Position numbers and translations under genes: made by a program. Shown here piece after piece: positions 7,991-15,994 of a stretch of DNA of 64,000 nt (position 1 is the stretch's first letter; each line of letters opens with the position of its first letter). This DNA comes from JAPLJC01 sp052326585. GTDB lineage: Bacteria > Desulfobacterota > Desulfobaccia > Desulfobaccales > 0-14-0-80-60-11. The notes under the pieces were generated by a model. It made no database searches and had not been told where the DNA came from. It worked only from the letters and a program-made list of their open reading frames with translations. The stretch is from NCBI GenBank assembly GCA_052326585.1, contig JBKQLU010000066.1, forward strand, positions 50,657 through 114,656. Reading direction: 5' to 3'.

Positions 7991-9140
7991 GCTCGGTCTC
8001 CTCCTGGAGGACTTCATTATTTCGAATGGCTCCGACTTCCTCGGTGAGGTCGATGCCCACCGGACACCAGGTTAGACAACGGCCGCAGCCGACGCAGCCG
8101 GAGCAGCCGAACTGGTCGTGCCAGGTGGCCAGTTTGTGGGTCAGCCACTGGCGGTAACGCGACCGGGGCGAGGAGCGGATGCTGCCGCCATGAATGAAGG
8201 AATGATCCACGGTAAAACAGACGTCCTGGCGGCGCCATCTTTCGGACGCGGCGCCGGTCAAGTCGGTGACATCTTCGACGGTGTGGCAGAAGCAGGTGGG
8301 GCAGACCCAGGTGCAGTTCCCGCAGTTGAGGCAGCGGGCCGTGACTTCGCCCCAGCGGCTATGTTCGTAATTGCGATAGAGGAGTTCCTTGAGGCCCCGA
8401 GTATCCAGCTCCCGGCCCATATTGGCTGCCATAGCCGCCACTACATTCTCGGCAGCCTCGACTTCCACGGCCGCGGCCGGTCGCAGGGGGACTGACCGGA
8501 GAACCCCGGCGCCCCGCTTGGTCCCCACTTCCACCAGGAAGTAATGTTTACCCTCCTCTAAAACCTCGGTGAGCGCCAGGTCGAAACCGGAAGTGGCCCT
8601 GGGGCCGCTGCCCATGGAGACGCAGAAACAGGTGCCGCAATCCCGGCCGCCGCAGTTGACCGCCAGGATGAAGGCCTGCTCCGAGCGGGCCTGATAAACC
8701 GGGTCAACGTGAGGGCCTTGCAGAAATACCCGGTCCTGGATCGCCATGGCGTGGAGGTCGCAGGCATGGACTCCGATGAAGGCGTAGCGGGGGACGTTCT
8801 CTGCCGACGGGTCAATCCGAAAGCCGTCGCCGTGGCGTTCGGCCCGCCAGAGCAGGTGGTGAGACGGAAACAGGAACTGCTTCCAGGACTGCTGGCCGAC
8901 CCCATAGCCGAAGAGGGCCCGGTCGTCCCGCGGTTGCAGACGGAAGGCCCCGGGTTCCTGCGCGTCAGTCCAGCCCACGGGCAGGTCGGCCACCCCGGCC
9001 AAGTCGCCGTAGATCAACTGGCCATCCCTCAGAGTAGGCCCCACCATTCGGTAGCCCAGGCGGCCCACAGCTACTAGGAGCTGCGGAAAATCTGCCGCGG
9101 CCATCACCAACTCGGCGCCAATTGACACTGGGGTAACCAT
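7977..9140 (-). CDS. hydB: Hydrogenase iron-sulfur (beta) subunit, 4Fe-4S dicluster
   Basis: First gene of the hydrogenase operon, 387 residues. The C-terminal third has two ferredoxin-type Cys motifs (CLNCGNCTWVCPTC, then CSGCVGCGRCLTWCP) for two 4Fe-4S clusters. The middle carries another Cys group (CGGRDCGTCFC). The N-terminal two thirds match the sulfhydrogenase beta/anaerobic sulfite reductase A type. The role is electron transfer between the NAD(P)-linked gamma subunit and the NiFe module. The promoter at 9209-9237 lies upstream; 3' overlap with the next gene implies translational coupling. Confidence 0.92.
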   Translation of the reverse strand: MVTPVSIGAELVMAAADFPQLLVAVGRLGYRMVGPTLRDGQLIYGDLAGVADLPVGWTDAQEPGAFRLQPRDDRALFGYGVGQQSWKQFLFPSHHLLWRAERHGDGFRIDPSAENVPRYAFIGVHACDLHAMAIQDRVFLQGPHVDPVYQARSEQAFILAVNCGGRDCGTCFCVSMGSGPRATSGFDLALTEVLEEGKHYFLVEVGTKRGAGVLRSVPLRPAAAVEVEAAENVVAAMAANMGRELDTRGLKELLYRNYEHSRWGEVTARCLNCGNCTWVCPTCFCHTVEDVTDLTGAASERWRRQDVCFTVDHSFIHGGSIRSSPRSRYRQWLTHKLATWHDQFGCSGCVGCGRCLTWCPVGIDLTEEVGAIRNNEVLQEETEHGEP

Positions 9141-9208
9141 GGCCCCCCAGCCCCCATTTTAAGGACTATTTGGCCAGAAATCACCAGTCCGCATATTCTT
9201 CGCCCTGG

Positions 9209-9237
9209 AATATATGACTTGCCTTACCTGAGGTCAA
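9209..9237 (-). promoter_or_regulatory. Sigma70-type promoter of the hydrogenase operon
   Basis: On the minus strand: -35 TTGACC (9232-9237), a 17-bp spacer, -10 TATATT (9209-9214). The start codon of the beta subunit is about 60 bp downstream of the expected transcription start. Confidence 0.6.
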
Positions 9238-9334
9238 GAGAAAAATGGGGAAAAACAGGCTTGAGGAGGTGGAAAGCCGAAAAATTTTAAGGAGCCGGTT
9301 TTTTGACGATCGGCGGACCTGGTTCGCCTTCCAA

Positions 9335-10507
9335 TCATTGCGGATACAACAGAAACTCCCGCCGCCTCTCCCTGAACCCGGCCAGATCCATTTGCCAGGA
9401 ATCTTCCAGCGCCGCCGCGCTCAAGCCCCGCTCCAGCCCCAGGCGGACCGCGGCGTCCCCGGTGAGCAGGTCGATGGGCAGCCGTGAGGTCTCGTATTCA
9501 TAGGGCGGCTGGCGCCAGGCGAATTGCTCCGGGTAGAGCTCCCGGATCGCCGCCAACAGGGCCAGGGTGGTGAAATAGGGCTTGAAACTTCCCCGGTCGA
9601 TGACGTGTAGCTGGAAACCGCAGCACATCTGGCCGCTCCACTTGTGGAAGATGGGCTCAAAGCAGGCCTCCCGCAGGATCACCCCCGGCAGTTTCGGCAA
9701 CAGGGTCCGCAACCGCGCCGGCTCCAGGAACGGCGCCCCGCAAAGTTCGAAGGGTTTGGTGGTGCCCCGCCCCTCCGAGAGATTGGTGCCCTCCAGGAGG
9801 ACCTGGCCCGGATAGACCAGGGCTCCCTCCAGGGTGGGCAGATTGGGGGACGGCAATACCCAGGGCAGGCCGCTGGCATCGAAATAGTCGCGGCGCCGCC
9901 AGCCGGACAGGGGAACGACCTCCAGATCGCAGTCGATCTTCTGGGTGGCCTGGTAGTAGCGGGCCAACTCCCCCAGGGTAAGGCCATGGCGCATGGGCAG
10001 AGGATAAGGCCCCACCAGGGAAGCCCATTCCGGCCGCAGGATATTACCCTCCACCGCCGCGCCGCCGATGGGGTTGGGGCGGTCCAGGACCACCACCTTT
10101 TTGCCCAAGGGAGCTGCAGCCTCCATCATCTTGGCCAGGGTGGCGGCAAAAGTGTATACCCGGGCGCCGACATCCTGCAGGTCCACCAGCACGGCGTCCA
10201 CCTCCGCCAGGGTCTCGGTGGGCGGCGCCATCCGGGGGCCATACAGGCTTATCACCGGCAGCTTTAGGAGTGGGTCTATGAAGTCGGCGGAGGAGATCAT
10301 ATTGTCCTGCTTCTCCCCCCACAGACCGTGCTGCGGGCTGAAGAGCACCCTAAGTTGCCCGGGAAAGCGGGCCGCCAGGAGTTCCCGGCTGGCGGTCAGA
10401 TCAGCGGCCACCGCCGCCGGGTGGCTCAGCAGCCCCAGCCTGGCCCGGGCCGCCCAGGCAGGCGGGTTGCGCAGAAAGCCTTCCATACCGGTAATTACCC
10501 GCCCCAT
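9335..10507 (-). CDS. DUF1343 family protein (NamZ-like exo-beta-N-acetylmuramidase)
   Basis: 390 residues of the DUF1343 family; the characterised member NamZ removes N-acetylmuramic acid from the non-reducing end of peptidoglycan fragments. Recognised by the family stretches FSPQHGLWGEKQD, VDLQDVGARVYTF, VLDRPNPIGG and NLSEGRGTTKPFE. Many relatives are secreted lipoproteins, but this one has no signal peptide, so a cytoplasmic muropeptide-recycling role is possible. ATG 10507. It is divergent from the hydrogenase operon and follows the GNAT gene on the same strand, separated by a terminator. Confidence 0.85.
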   Translation of the reverse strand: MGRVITGMEGFLRNPPAWAARARLGLLSHPAAVAADLTASRELLAARFPGQLRVLFSPQHGLWGEKQDNMISSADFIDPLLKLPVISLYGPRMAPPTETLAEVDAVLVDLQDVGARVYTFAATLAKMMEAAAPLGKKVVVLDRPNPIGGAAVEGNILRPEWASLVGPYPLPMRHGLTLGELARYYQATQKIDCDLEVVPLSGWRRRDYFDASGLPWVLPSPNLPTLEGALVYPGQVLLEGTNLSEGRGTTKPFELCGAPFLEPARLRTLLPKLPGVILREACFEPIFHKWSGQMCCGFQLHVIDRGSFKPYFTTLALLAAIRELYPEQFAWRQPPYEYETSRLPIDLLTGDAAVRLGLERGLSAAALEDSWQMDLAGFRERRREFLLYPQ

Positions 10508-10556
10508 GGGTCTCTCTCCCCAATTAAAAACCTAACCGCCCCCGGCTAGCCCCGGA

Positions 10557-10583
10557 CGAAAAGAGGCGGGTTTAATACCCGCC
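10557..10583 (-). terminator. Rho-independent terminator after the GNAT gene
   Basis: Minus-strand hairpin GGCGGGT/ACCCGCC (arms at 10577-10583 and 10565-10571, 5-nt loop) followed by TCTTTTCG. It sits 32 bp past the GNAT stop. Confidence 0.65.
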
Positions 10584-10614
10584 CCGGTCTCACTGCGAGC
10601 CCCCTGCGCCGCCG

Positions 10615-11184
10615 CTAAAATTCCGCTTCCTCTCCCTTCACGACCGGGCGCATCAGCAACACCACGTCGTGGGTCACCCCATCCATGCGGATAAAATAGT
10701 CGTCTAGCAGCGCCTTATGCTCAAAACCGTGGGTCCTGAAGCCCTTGATCACCTTTTTGAGGTCGGCGACGATCTCCGCCTTCAGCCACTGGAGATTTTC
10801 CTGAAAGGCCAGGTTGATCATCTCCTCCAGCATCAGGGAGCCCAGTCCCAGGTTCCGGTGGCTGCGGGAGACATATATTCGGATCTCCCCGATATGCTTG
10901 GCCGAGTGTTTACCCCGGTGCAGGGTGGCGTCCGCGGCAATCTGATTGGTTTCCAAGTCCACCGCCAGCAATGGCAAGACCTTGTGGTAGTTGATGTTAT
11001 CCAGCCAGTGGTTGACTACCTTGGGATCTTTGACATTTTGCTTGAGAAACCGGATATCCTCATCGGGAGCCGCCTGAAACAACTGGAGCAAGCCCTGGCG
11101 ATCCTCCTGGTTGAGGAAGCGAAACATCATGCGTTTGCCGTTGCGCAGGGTGATGAACTTGCGGTAGGCGGGGTAATTGATCAT
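10615..11184 (-). CDS. GNAT family N-acetyltransferase
   Basis: 189 residues from ATG 11184. The acetyl-CoA-binding motif A is visible as the YVSRSHRNLGLGSLMLEEM stretch (R/Q-x-x-G-x-G/A type). The N-terminal RKFITLRNGKRMMFRFLNQED stretch (about residues 7-27) resembles GNAT domains fused to acyl-CoA/propionyl-CoA synthetases or acting on them. The substrate cannot be assigned. ATG 11184 has TGAGG 6 nt upstream; an in-frame TTG at 11196 is the alternative. A promoter lies at 11221-11248. Confidence 0.8.
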   Translation of the reverse strand: MINYPAYRKFITLRNGKRMMFRFLNQEDRQGLLQLFQAAPDEDIRFLKQNVKDPKVVNHWLDNINYHKVLPLLAVDLETNQIAADATLHRGKHSAKHIGEIRIYVSRSHRNLGLGSLMLEEMINLAFQENLQWLKAEIVADLKKVIKGFRTHGFEHKALLDDYFIRMDGVTHDVVLLMRPVVKGEEAEF

Positions 11185-11220
11185 GGCTGGCCTCAAAAAT
11201 TTTTGGAAATATTAGGGAAT

Positions 11221-11248
11221 GATATAACCGAGCGGTGAAATTTGTCAA
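11221..11248 (-). promoter_or_regulatory. Sigma70-type promoter of the GNAT gene
   Basis: Minus strand: -35 TTGACA (11243-11248), 16-bp spacer, -10 TATATC (11221-11226), about 37 bp before the ATG. Confidence 0.5.
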
Positions 11249-11766
11249 GGAAAGTGGAGGGCCGCGCCGGCCAGGAGCCCGGACCCTGCCGCGGCCAGCC
11301 GCGAACCCCAGGCGTGAGAGGCCTCCCGCCCAGCCGGCGCCCCCATGGCTTCCGGCCCTGGCCGTTATTAGGATAAGTTATGAATATCGCTATGAAATAT
11401 ATTTTGGGGGGATTTTCCATATGCATGTAGCAAGGATACCGAATTTTGCAGCTGATTCTCCTTTACCCTTATGAAAATCGTCGGAAACGATAGGAAACGC
11501 GAGATGAACTGAAACCCCCAAAAGCCGCCGGGAAACCTGGCAAACCCTTTGGGCCGATGCTGCTTGCTATAAATCATATTGAATTTGCAGGATATTTTGT
11601 CGCGTGGGACAGGCCCGCGTCACCATTGCCCCATTGCCCCGCAAGCCTTCCCCATATGGCTGCCGGCAAAGAGCCCGGGCTAAGGTTCATTGGGGGCCAT
11701 CCCCTTTGACCGGAATGGTCCCAAAAGTTAGCATCCGGTTAGCAAACGCAACGGCAGCGGGGGAAC
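11249..11766. other. Gene-free region before dnaA
   Basis: About 520 bp with an AT-rich centre (11370-11600) between GC-rich ends. I looked for a replication origin and saw no TTATCCACA-type DnaA boxes or clustered direct repeats by eye. A candidate dnaA promoter lies at 11706-11734. Nothing else was recognised. Confidence 0.6.
11706..11734 (+). promoter_or_regulatory. Candidate sigma70 promoter of dnaA
   Basis: -35 TTGACC (11706-11711), 17-bp spacer, -10 TAGCAT (11729-11734), 32 bp before the ATG. Confidence 0.45.
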
Positions 11767-13143
11767 ATGTCAAGCATTTGGGAAGCGGCCAAAGAGGTCA
11801 TCAAGGGCGAGGTACCCTCCTCCACCTTCCACCTGTGGATCGAGCCCCTCCAGGTAGAAAACGGTCCCGGAGGCGAACTGCTGCTGGCCTGCCCCAATCC
11901 TTTTTCCATGAGATGGGTTCAGGGCCATTATCTGCCGCTAATCCGGCAGGCCCTGGAAAACCTGGGGCAGACGCCGCCGGGGGTGGCCTTGAAATTGCTC
12001 AACGCCCCTCCCCGGCCGCCGGTGATGCCGCGGCCGACCCAGCCGGCCTTGCCGCAAATGGCGCCGCCAACCCGCCAGAGCGGTCTTAATCAGGCCTTCA
12101 CCTTTGATAAATTCGTGGTCGGGGCCTCCAACCGCCTGGCCTATCAGGCTTCCCGGGCCCTGGCCAGGGATGACACCTTTTATAACCATCTCCTGTTCAT
12201 TACCTCCAGCCCCGGTCTGGGCAAGAGCCATCTATCTCAGGCCATGGGCAACTTTATCAGCCAAACGGCCGGTGGCGGCAGGGTCTTGTATCTCACCGCG
12301 GAGAGTTTCGCCAACCAGATGGTAAGGGCCTTGAAAACTGGGCAGATGGCCGATTTCAAGGAGCGCTTCCGCCGCGACTGCGACATTCTGCTCCTGGAAG
12401 AGGTCCAGTTTTTAAGCGGCAAAGAGAAGATCCAGGCGGAGGTATGCTACACCCTGGATACCTTACTGAGCCGCCGCAAACGGCTGGTCTTCACCAGTTG
12501 TTATCTCCCCGGGGAGATCAGCCAACTTTCCCAGGAACTCCGTTCCCGGCTCACCGGCGGGGTCATCACCCCCATCGGCCCGCCGGACTTCCCCACCCGG
12601 GTGAATATCCTGGCCAAAAAGGCCGAGAGCCGGGGGGTGCAGGTCTCGGTGAAGATCCTGGAATACCTGGCCGAATACGTCAGCGGCGACGTCCGCCGCC
12701 TGGAGAGCGCCCTGGACTGCCTGCTGGCCCGGGCGTCCCTGCTCAGCCAGAGCCTCAGCCCATCCATGGCCCGGGAGGTCCTCCAGGACTTGCAGGCCGT
12801 GTCCAGCCGCCTGAGCATCCCGGAGATCCAAAAGATTATCTGCGACTATTATGGGGTGGGCCTGGCGGAACTCTTGGGGCGTTCCCGCCAGAAGCGGCTG
12901 GTGCGGGCCCGGCAGCTAGGTTTTTATTTAGCCCGCCTCTATACGGAAAAGACGCTGGCGGAGTTGGGGCTTCTCTTTCAGAGGAGCCACGCCACCGTGG
13001 TGCACGCCTTGCAAACCCTGGAGCGGGAACGCAAGACCAATCATCGCCTGTCCCAGGAAGTGCAGCTTCTGGAACAAAAGTTGGCCCAGGCGCAAGTCAG
13101 GTGGGGGTCGAAACCAGCATCCACTCTTCGCATTGATGCTTGA
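11767..13143 (+). CDS. dnaA: DnaA-type replication initiator, divergent in key motifs
   Basis: 458 residues with all four DnaA regions: N-terminal domain I (IWEAAKEVI, FHLWIEPLQ), a Pro-rich linker near residues 75-110, an AAA+ core and a C-terminal DNA-binding helix-turn-helix. Walker A is SSPGLGKSH near 147-155. The Walker B reads DILLLEEVQF (206-215), with Glu-Glu where DnaA normally has Asp-Asp. The arginine-finger region (LRSRL) is kept. The DnaA-box signature, usually DHTTVLHA, reads SHATVVHA at 407-414. So it is either the chromosomal initiator of a divergent lineage or a DnaA-like paralogue. No dnaN or recF is next to it; its 3' end overlaps convergent phoU by 47 bp. Confidence 0.82.
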   Translation: MSSIWEAAKEVIKGEVPSSTFHLWIEPLQVENGPGGELLLACPNPFSMRWVQGHYLPLIRQALENLGQTPPGVALKLLNAPPRPPVMPRPTQPALPQMAPPTRQSGLNQAFTFDKFVVGASNRLAYQASRALARDDTFYNHLLFITSSPGLGKSHLSQAMGNFISQTAGGGRVLYLTAESFANQMVRALKTGQMADFKERFRRDCDILLLEEVQFLSGKEKIQAEVCYTLDTLLSRRKRLVFTSCYLPGEISQLSQELRSRLTGGVITPIGPPDFPTRVNILAKKAESRGVQVSVKILEYLAEYVSGDVRRLESALDCLLARASLLSQSLSPSMAREVLQDLQAVSSRLSIPEIQKIICDYYGVGLAELLGRSRQKRLVRARQLGFYLARLYTEKTLAELGLLFQRSHATVVHALQTLERERKTNHRLSQEVQLLEQKLAQAQVRWGSKPASTLRIDA

Positions 13144-13798
13144 TAACCCGGCCCTCCACGATGAAGACAATGTCTTCGGCGATGTTGGTGGCCAGATCGG
13201 CGATACGCTCCAAATTCCGGACGATGATCAGAAAATGGTGCAGCCGCGTTACCCAGCGCGACTCCTGGACCATACAAGCCAGAATCTTCTGGACGTACTC
13301 ATCGTCCAGCAGATCCACTTCCACATCCCGCTGACACACCTTGATAGCCAGCTTGGGGTCCTGGTGCACGAAGGCGTCAATGCTGCTGGTCACCATGCCC
13401 AGGGCCATGTCGGACATGATCTTGAGATCGATGGGGACCTGCAGGGGCTCGCTGCTGTTGAGTTCCAGGGCCCGTTCGGCGATATTCACCGCCTGATCGC
13501 CGATGCGCTCCAACTCGGTGGCGATACGCATGGCCGCGGTGGTCAGTCTCAGGTCCGAGGCCAGGGGCTGGCGCAAGGCCAGCAGCCTGAAGGCCTGTTC
13601 TTCAATGGCCAATTCCATGCGGTTCAGGGTAATATCGTCGATGATCACGTCCCGGGCCAGGTCGGAGTTACGGGTTGCCACCGAGATTATACTCTTGTCC
13701 ACGGCGGCTTCGGCCAGGCTCCCCAGTTGCAGCAGATCCTGTTTGATCTGCTCCAGTTCCTGATCGAATTGCCGCACCATCTTCATGGGGGTCGCCAT
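13097..13798 (-). CDS. phoU: Phosphate signalling/transport regulator PhoU
   Basis: 233 residues from ATG 13798, made of two three-helix bundles as in PhoU. The repeated metal-binding E/DxxxD signatures are visible in the TELERIGDQAVNIAERA and RNLERIADLATNIAED stretches, one per half. PhoU restrains the PhoR-PhoB response and the Pst phosphate importer. No pst or pho genes accompany it in the window. Ribosome site AGGAGAAG lies just upstream; a GTG directly before the ATG could also be used. Convergent overlap with dnaA at the 3' end. Confidence 0.95.
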   Translation of the reverse strand: MATPMKMVRQFDQELEQIKQDLLQLGSLAEAAVDKSIISVATRNSDLARDVIIDDITLNRMELAIEEQAFRLLALRQPLASDLRLTTAAMRIATELERIGDQAVNIAERALELNSSEPLQVPIDLKIMSDMALGMVTSSIDAFVHQDPKLAIKVCQRDVEVDLLDDEYVQKILACMVQESRWVTRLHHFLIIVRNLERIADLATNIAEDIVFIVEGRVIKHQCEEWMLVSTPT

Positions 13799-13958
13799 CA
13801 CTTCTTCTCCTCAAAACATATCGCATTTTACTATAAATCAGGAGAAAGATAAATAATCTATAAGAGATATCTGGGCGGCGACCTAAAATCTTTTTCTGGT
13901 GGGAGGTCTCGGTCACCAAACGCTCCTCGGGCGGCCTAAAGCCGGCGGAAAGGTAATC

Positions 13959-14891
13959 ATGAGAATCGCCATCATCGGACCCGGAGCCCTGGGTAGTCTC
14001 TTAGGGGCTCTGCTATTTGAGGCAGGGGAGCAGGTCACCCTGGTCGATTATCTCCCCGAGCGGGCGGCGCGGCTCCAGCGCCAGGGCCTCCGGTTGCGCA
14101 CCCCGGCTGGCGGCGAGCGGCAGGTCCCGGTACCCATCGGCCTGCCGGGGGAAGCAGGCCCGGCGGAGCTAATCATCGTGGCCGTAAAGGCTCACCAGAC
14201 CGGGGCGGCGGCCCTGAGTCTGAGGCCCTTGCTGGCGGAGAACGGCCTGATCCTCAGCTTGCAAAACGGTCTGGGCAACTTGGAGACGCTGGCTCTCGCG
14301 GCGGGACCCGAACGGCTGCTGGCGGGGGTGGCCAGGCTGGGCGTCACCAGGATGGCGGCGGGGGAGATTATCCTGGCCGGTGAGGGGCCGCTAATCATCG
14401 GAGTCCCCAGGGGCTCTCAGGTTTCCCCGGAGGAACTGGACCGGGTAGCGGCGGCGCTGCGCCGGGCCGGCCTGGACTGCCGTGAACAGCCGGACATCGA
14501 GGTGGCTTTGTGGGAAAAACTGCTGGTCAACGTCGGGATCAATCCCCTGACCGCCTTGTTGCGGGTGCCCAACGGGACGCTCCTGCATCTGCCCGAGGCC
14601 TGGGGGCTGGCGTTGGCCGCGGCCCGGGAGGCCCAGCGGGTGGCCCGGGCCACGGGGCTGGCCCTGGACCTGGACCCGGAAGAAGACCTGCGTCAGGCGT
14701 GCCAGGCCACCGCGGCCAATCGCTCCTCCATGCTCCAGGACGTCCTGGCGGGCCGGTCCACGGAAATCGACGCCCTCAACGGCCAGGTGGCCTCCCGGGG
14801 TCAGGCCCTGGGGGTCCCCACCCCGGTAAACCGTTTTCTCACCCAAATCTTCCGGTCCTGGGGGCAGGCGGTCCAGTTTCGGGTCAGTTAA
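13959..14891 (+). CDS. panE: 2-dehydropantoate 2-reductase (ketopantoate reductase)
   Basis: 310 residues of the ApbA/PanE family, which reduces ketopantoate to pantoate with NADPH for coenzyme A synthesis. The N-terminal nucleotide-binding GPGALG motif stands at residues 7-12. The conserved VAVKAHQT stretch and the LWEKLLVNVGINPLTAL stretch carry the catalytic-lysine region of the C-terminal helical domain. ATG 13959 is preceded by GGAAAGG. It is divergent from phoU and single in its direction, so other family members acting on related oxoacids cannot be excluded. Confidence 0.85.
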   Translation: MRIAIIGPGALGSLLGALLFEAGEQVTLVDYLPERAARLQRQGLRLRTPAGGERQVPVPIGLPGEAGPAELIIVAVKAHQTGAAALSLRPLLAENGLILSLQNGLGNLETLALAAGPERLLAGVARLGVTRMAAGEIILAGEGPLIIGVPRGSQVSPEELDRVAAALRRAGLDCREQPDIEVALWEKLLVNVGINPLTALLRVPNGTLLHLPEAWGLALAAAREAQRVARATGLALDLDPEEDLRQACQATAANRSSMLQDVLAGRSTEIDALNGQVASRGQALGVPTPVNRFLTQIFRSWGQAVQFRVS

Positions 14892-14920
14892 GGCGGGCCC
14901 TGCCCATGGCCTGGAGACCG

Positions 14921-15994
14921 TCAGCGCGGGGCGGCGGGCCGGCCCGGCGAGGTCGCCAGCAGCGGCCCGGCGGGGGGCTCTCCGGCCACCGCCACCTTAG
15001 CCGCGGCCAGCCCGAACTCGGCCCGGTCCGCCAGGATCTTCCCGCAGATGGCCCGGGCCAGCAAGCGGTGCCCCTGGCTCCGTAAGTGGCCGCTGTCGGC
15101 GAAATAGGAGGGGCCACCATCTCCTTTGAATACCTCACTCATGGAGATGTGATATACCCCGGGACCGGCCAGGGCGGCGCACATGGCGTCCAGACCGTCG
15201 TCGTTCAGGCGCGGGGGTTGGCCGGCCTCCCTTTCTACCCGGCATTGGGAGATCAGCAGCAGCGGAATCCCGAGGCGGCGCACCATGGCGACGTTCTCCA
15301 CCAATTTCTCCCGGGCCAGTTGAATGCGGGCGGCGATCTCCCCGGGGTCCCGGGAGGCGGCCACCTCGGCGTCGGCGTCGCTCACCGCGCATTTCAGGCG
15401 GACCTCCTCCGGCACCAGGGGCCAGAAAACCTTCTCTAAATTGGCCTCATAGAGACGCCGGAAGATGAAGACCTTCATCAGCCAGTGGCGCGGGTGCCAG
15501 CCCTGGAACTCCTGGCTGCGACGCCACTCCCGTTCGTCCTCCCACTTATTGCTGTCGTCGACATGCAAGACGACGAGGCTGGGTTCGAACTCCAAGACCT
15601 TCTTGAGGACCACCTGACAGCGGCGGGCCCCATAGCCCGGTAACGCCATGTTGAAAGATTCCGCCTGGATGCCCTGCCGCCGCAGGTCCTCCCCCAGCAC
15701 CCAGGGGTAGGCCTCTCTGAAGCTGGGCCCCCGGGGGACGGAGTCCCCTATCACGAAGATGCGGTAGCTGCCCGGGGGGCGCTGCCTCTGGAAAGATTGG
15801 GGATGGAAACGGCGGCCGCCGGCCCGGAAAAGTTTCACCGTGCCGTCCTGATGCTCGGCGAATCCCGCCTGCGGGTCATAGCCGTAGGCGAACCGGCCAT
15901 CGATATCCCGAGCGAAAAAGATGCGGGCGCCGATCTCGGAGAGAGCCAGCAGCGCCAACACCATCAGGAAAGCCGGAGTGAGGAGCCTTTTCAT
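14921..15994 (-). CDS. SGNH/GDSL-type hydrolase, membrane-anchored, partner of MBOAT
   Basis: 357 residues. An N-terminal hydrophobic segment (residues 5-20) anchors it to the membrane or serves as a signal. The SGNH blocks are visible: nucleophile Ser85 in VIGDSVPRG and the Asp300-x-x-His303 pair in DSGHLRSQGH. The start ATG 15992-15994 overlaps the TGA of the MBOAT gene by one base. The pair resembles AlgI/AlgJ- or PatA/PatB-like O-acetylation systems, in which the MBOAT protein exports the acyl group and the SGNH partner transfers it to a polysaccharide or peptidoglycan. The substrate is unknown. The Pro/Ala-rich tail after residue 335 is probably disordered. Confidence 0.8.
   Translation of the reverse strand: MKRLLTPAFLMVLALLALSEIGARIFFARDIDGRFAYGYDPQAGFAEHQDGTVKLFRAGGRRFHPQSFQRQRPPGSYRIFVIGDSVPRGPSFREAYPWVLGEDLRRQGIQAESFNMALPGYGARRCQVVLKKVLEFEPSLVVLHVDDSNKWEDEREWRRSQEFQGWHPRHWLMKVFIFRRLYEANLEKVFWPLVPEEVRLKCAVSDADAEVAASRDPGEIAARIQLAREKLVENVAMVRRLGIPLLLISQCRVEREAGQPPRLNDDGLDAMCAALAGPGVYHISMSEVFKGDGGPSYFADSGHLRSQGHRLLARAICGKILADRAEFGLAAAKVAVAGEPPAGPLLATSPGRPAAPR

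Noticed and set aside
11249..11766. Replication origin upstream of dnaA
   Set aside because: AT-rich patch is present but no DnaA-box cluster or repeats were seen by eye; kept only as a question in the findings.
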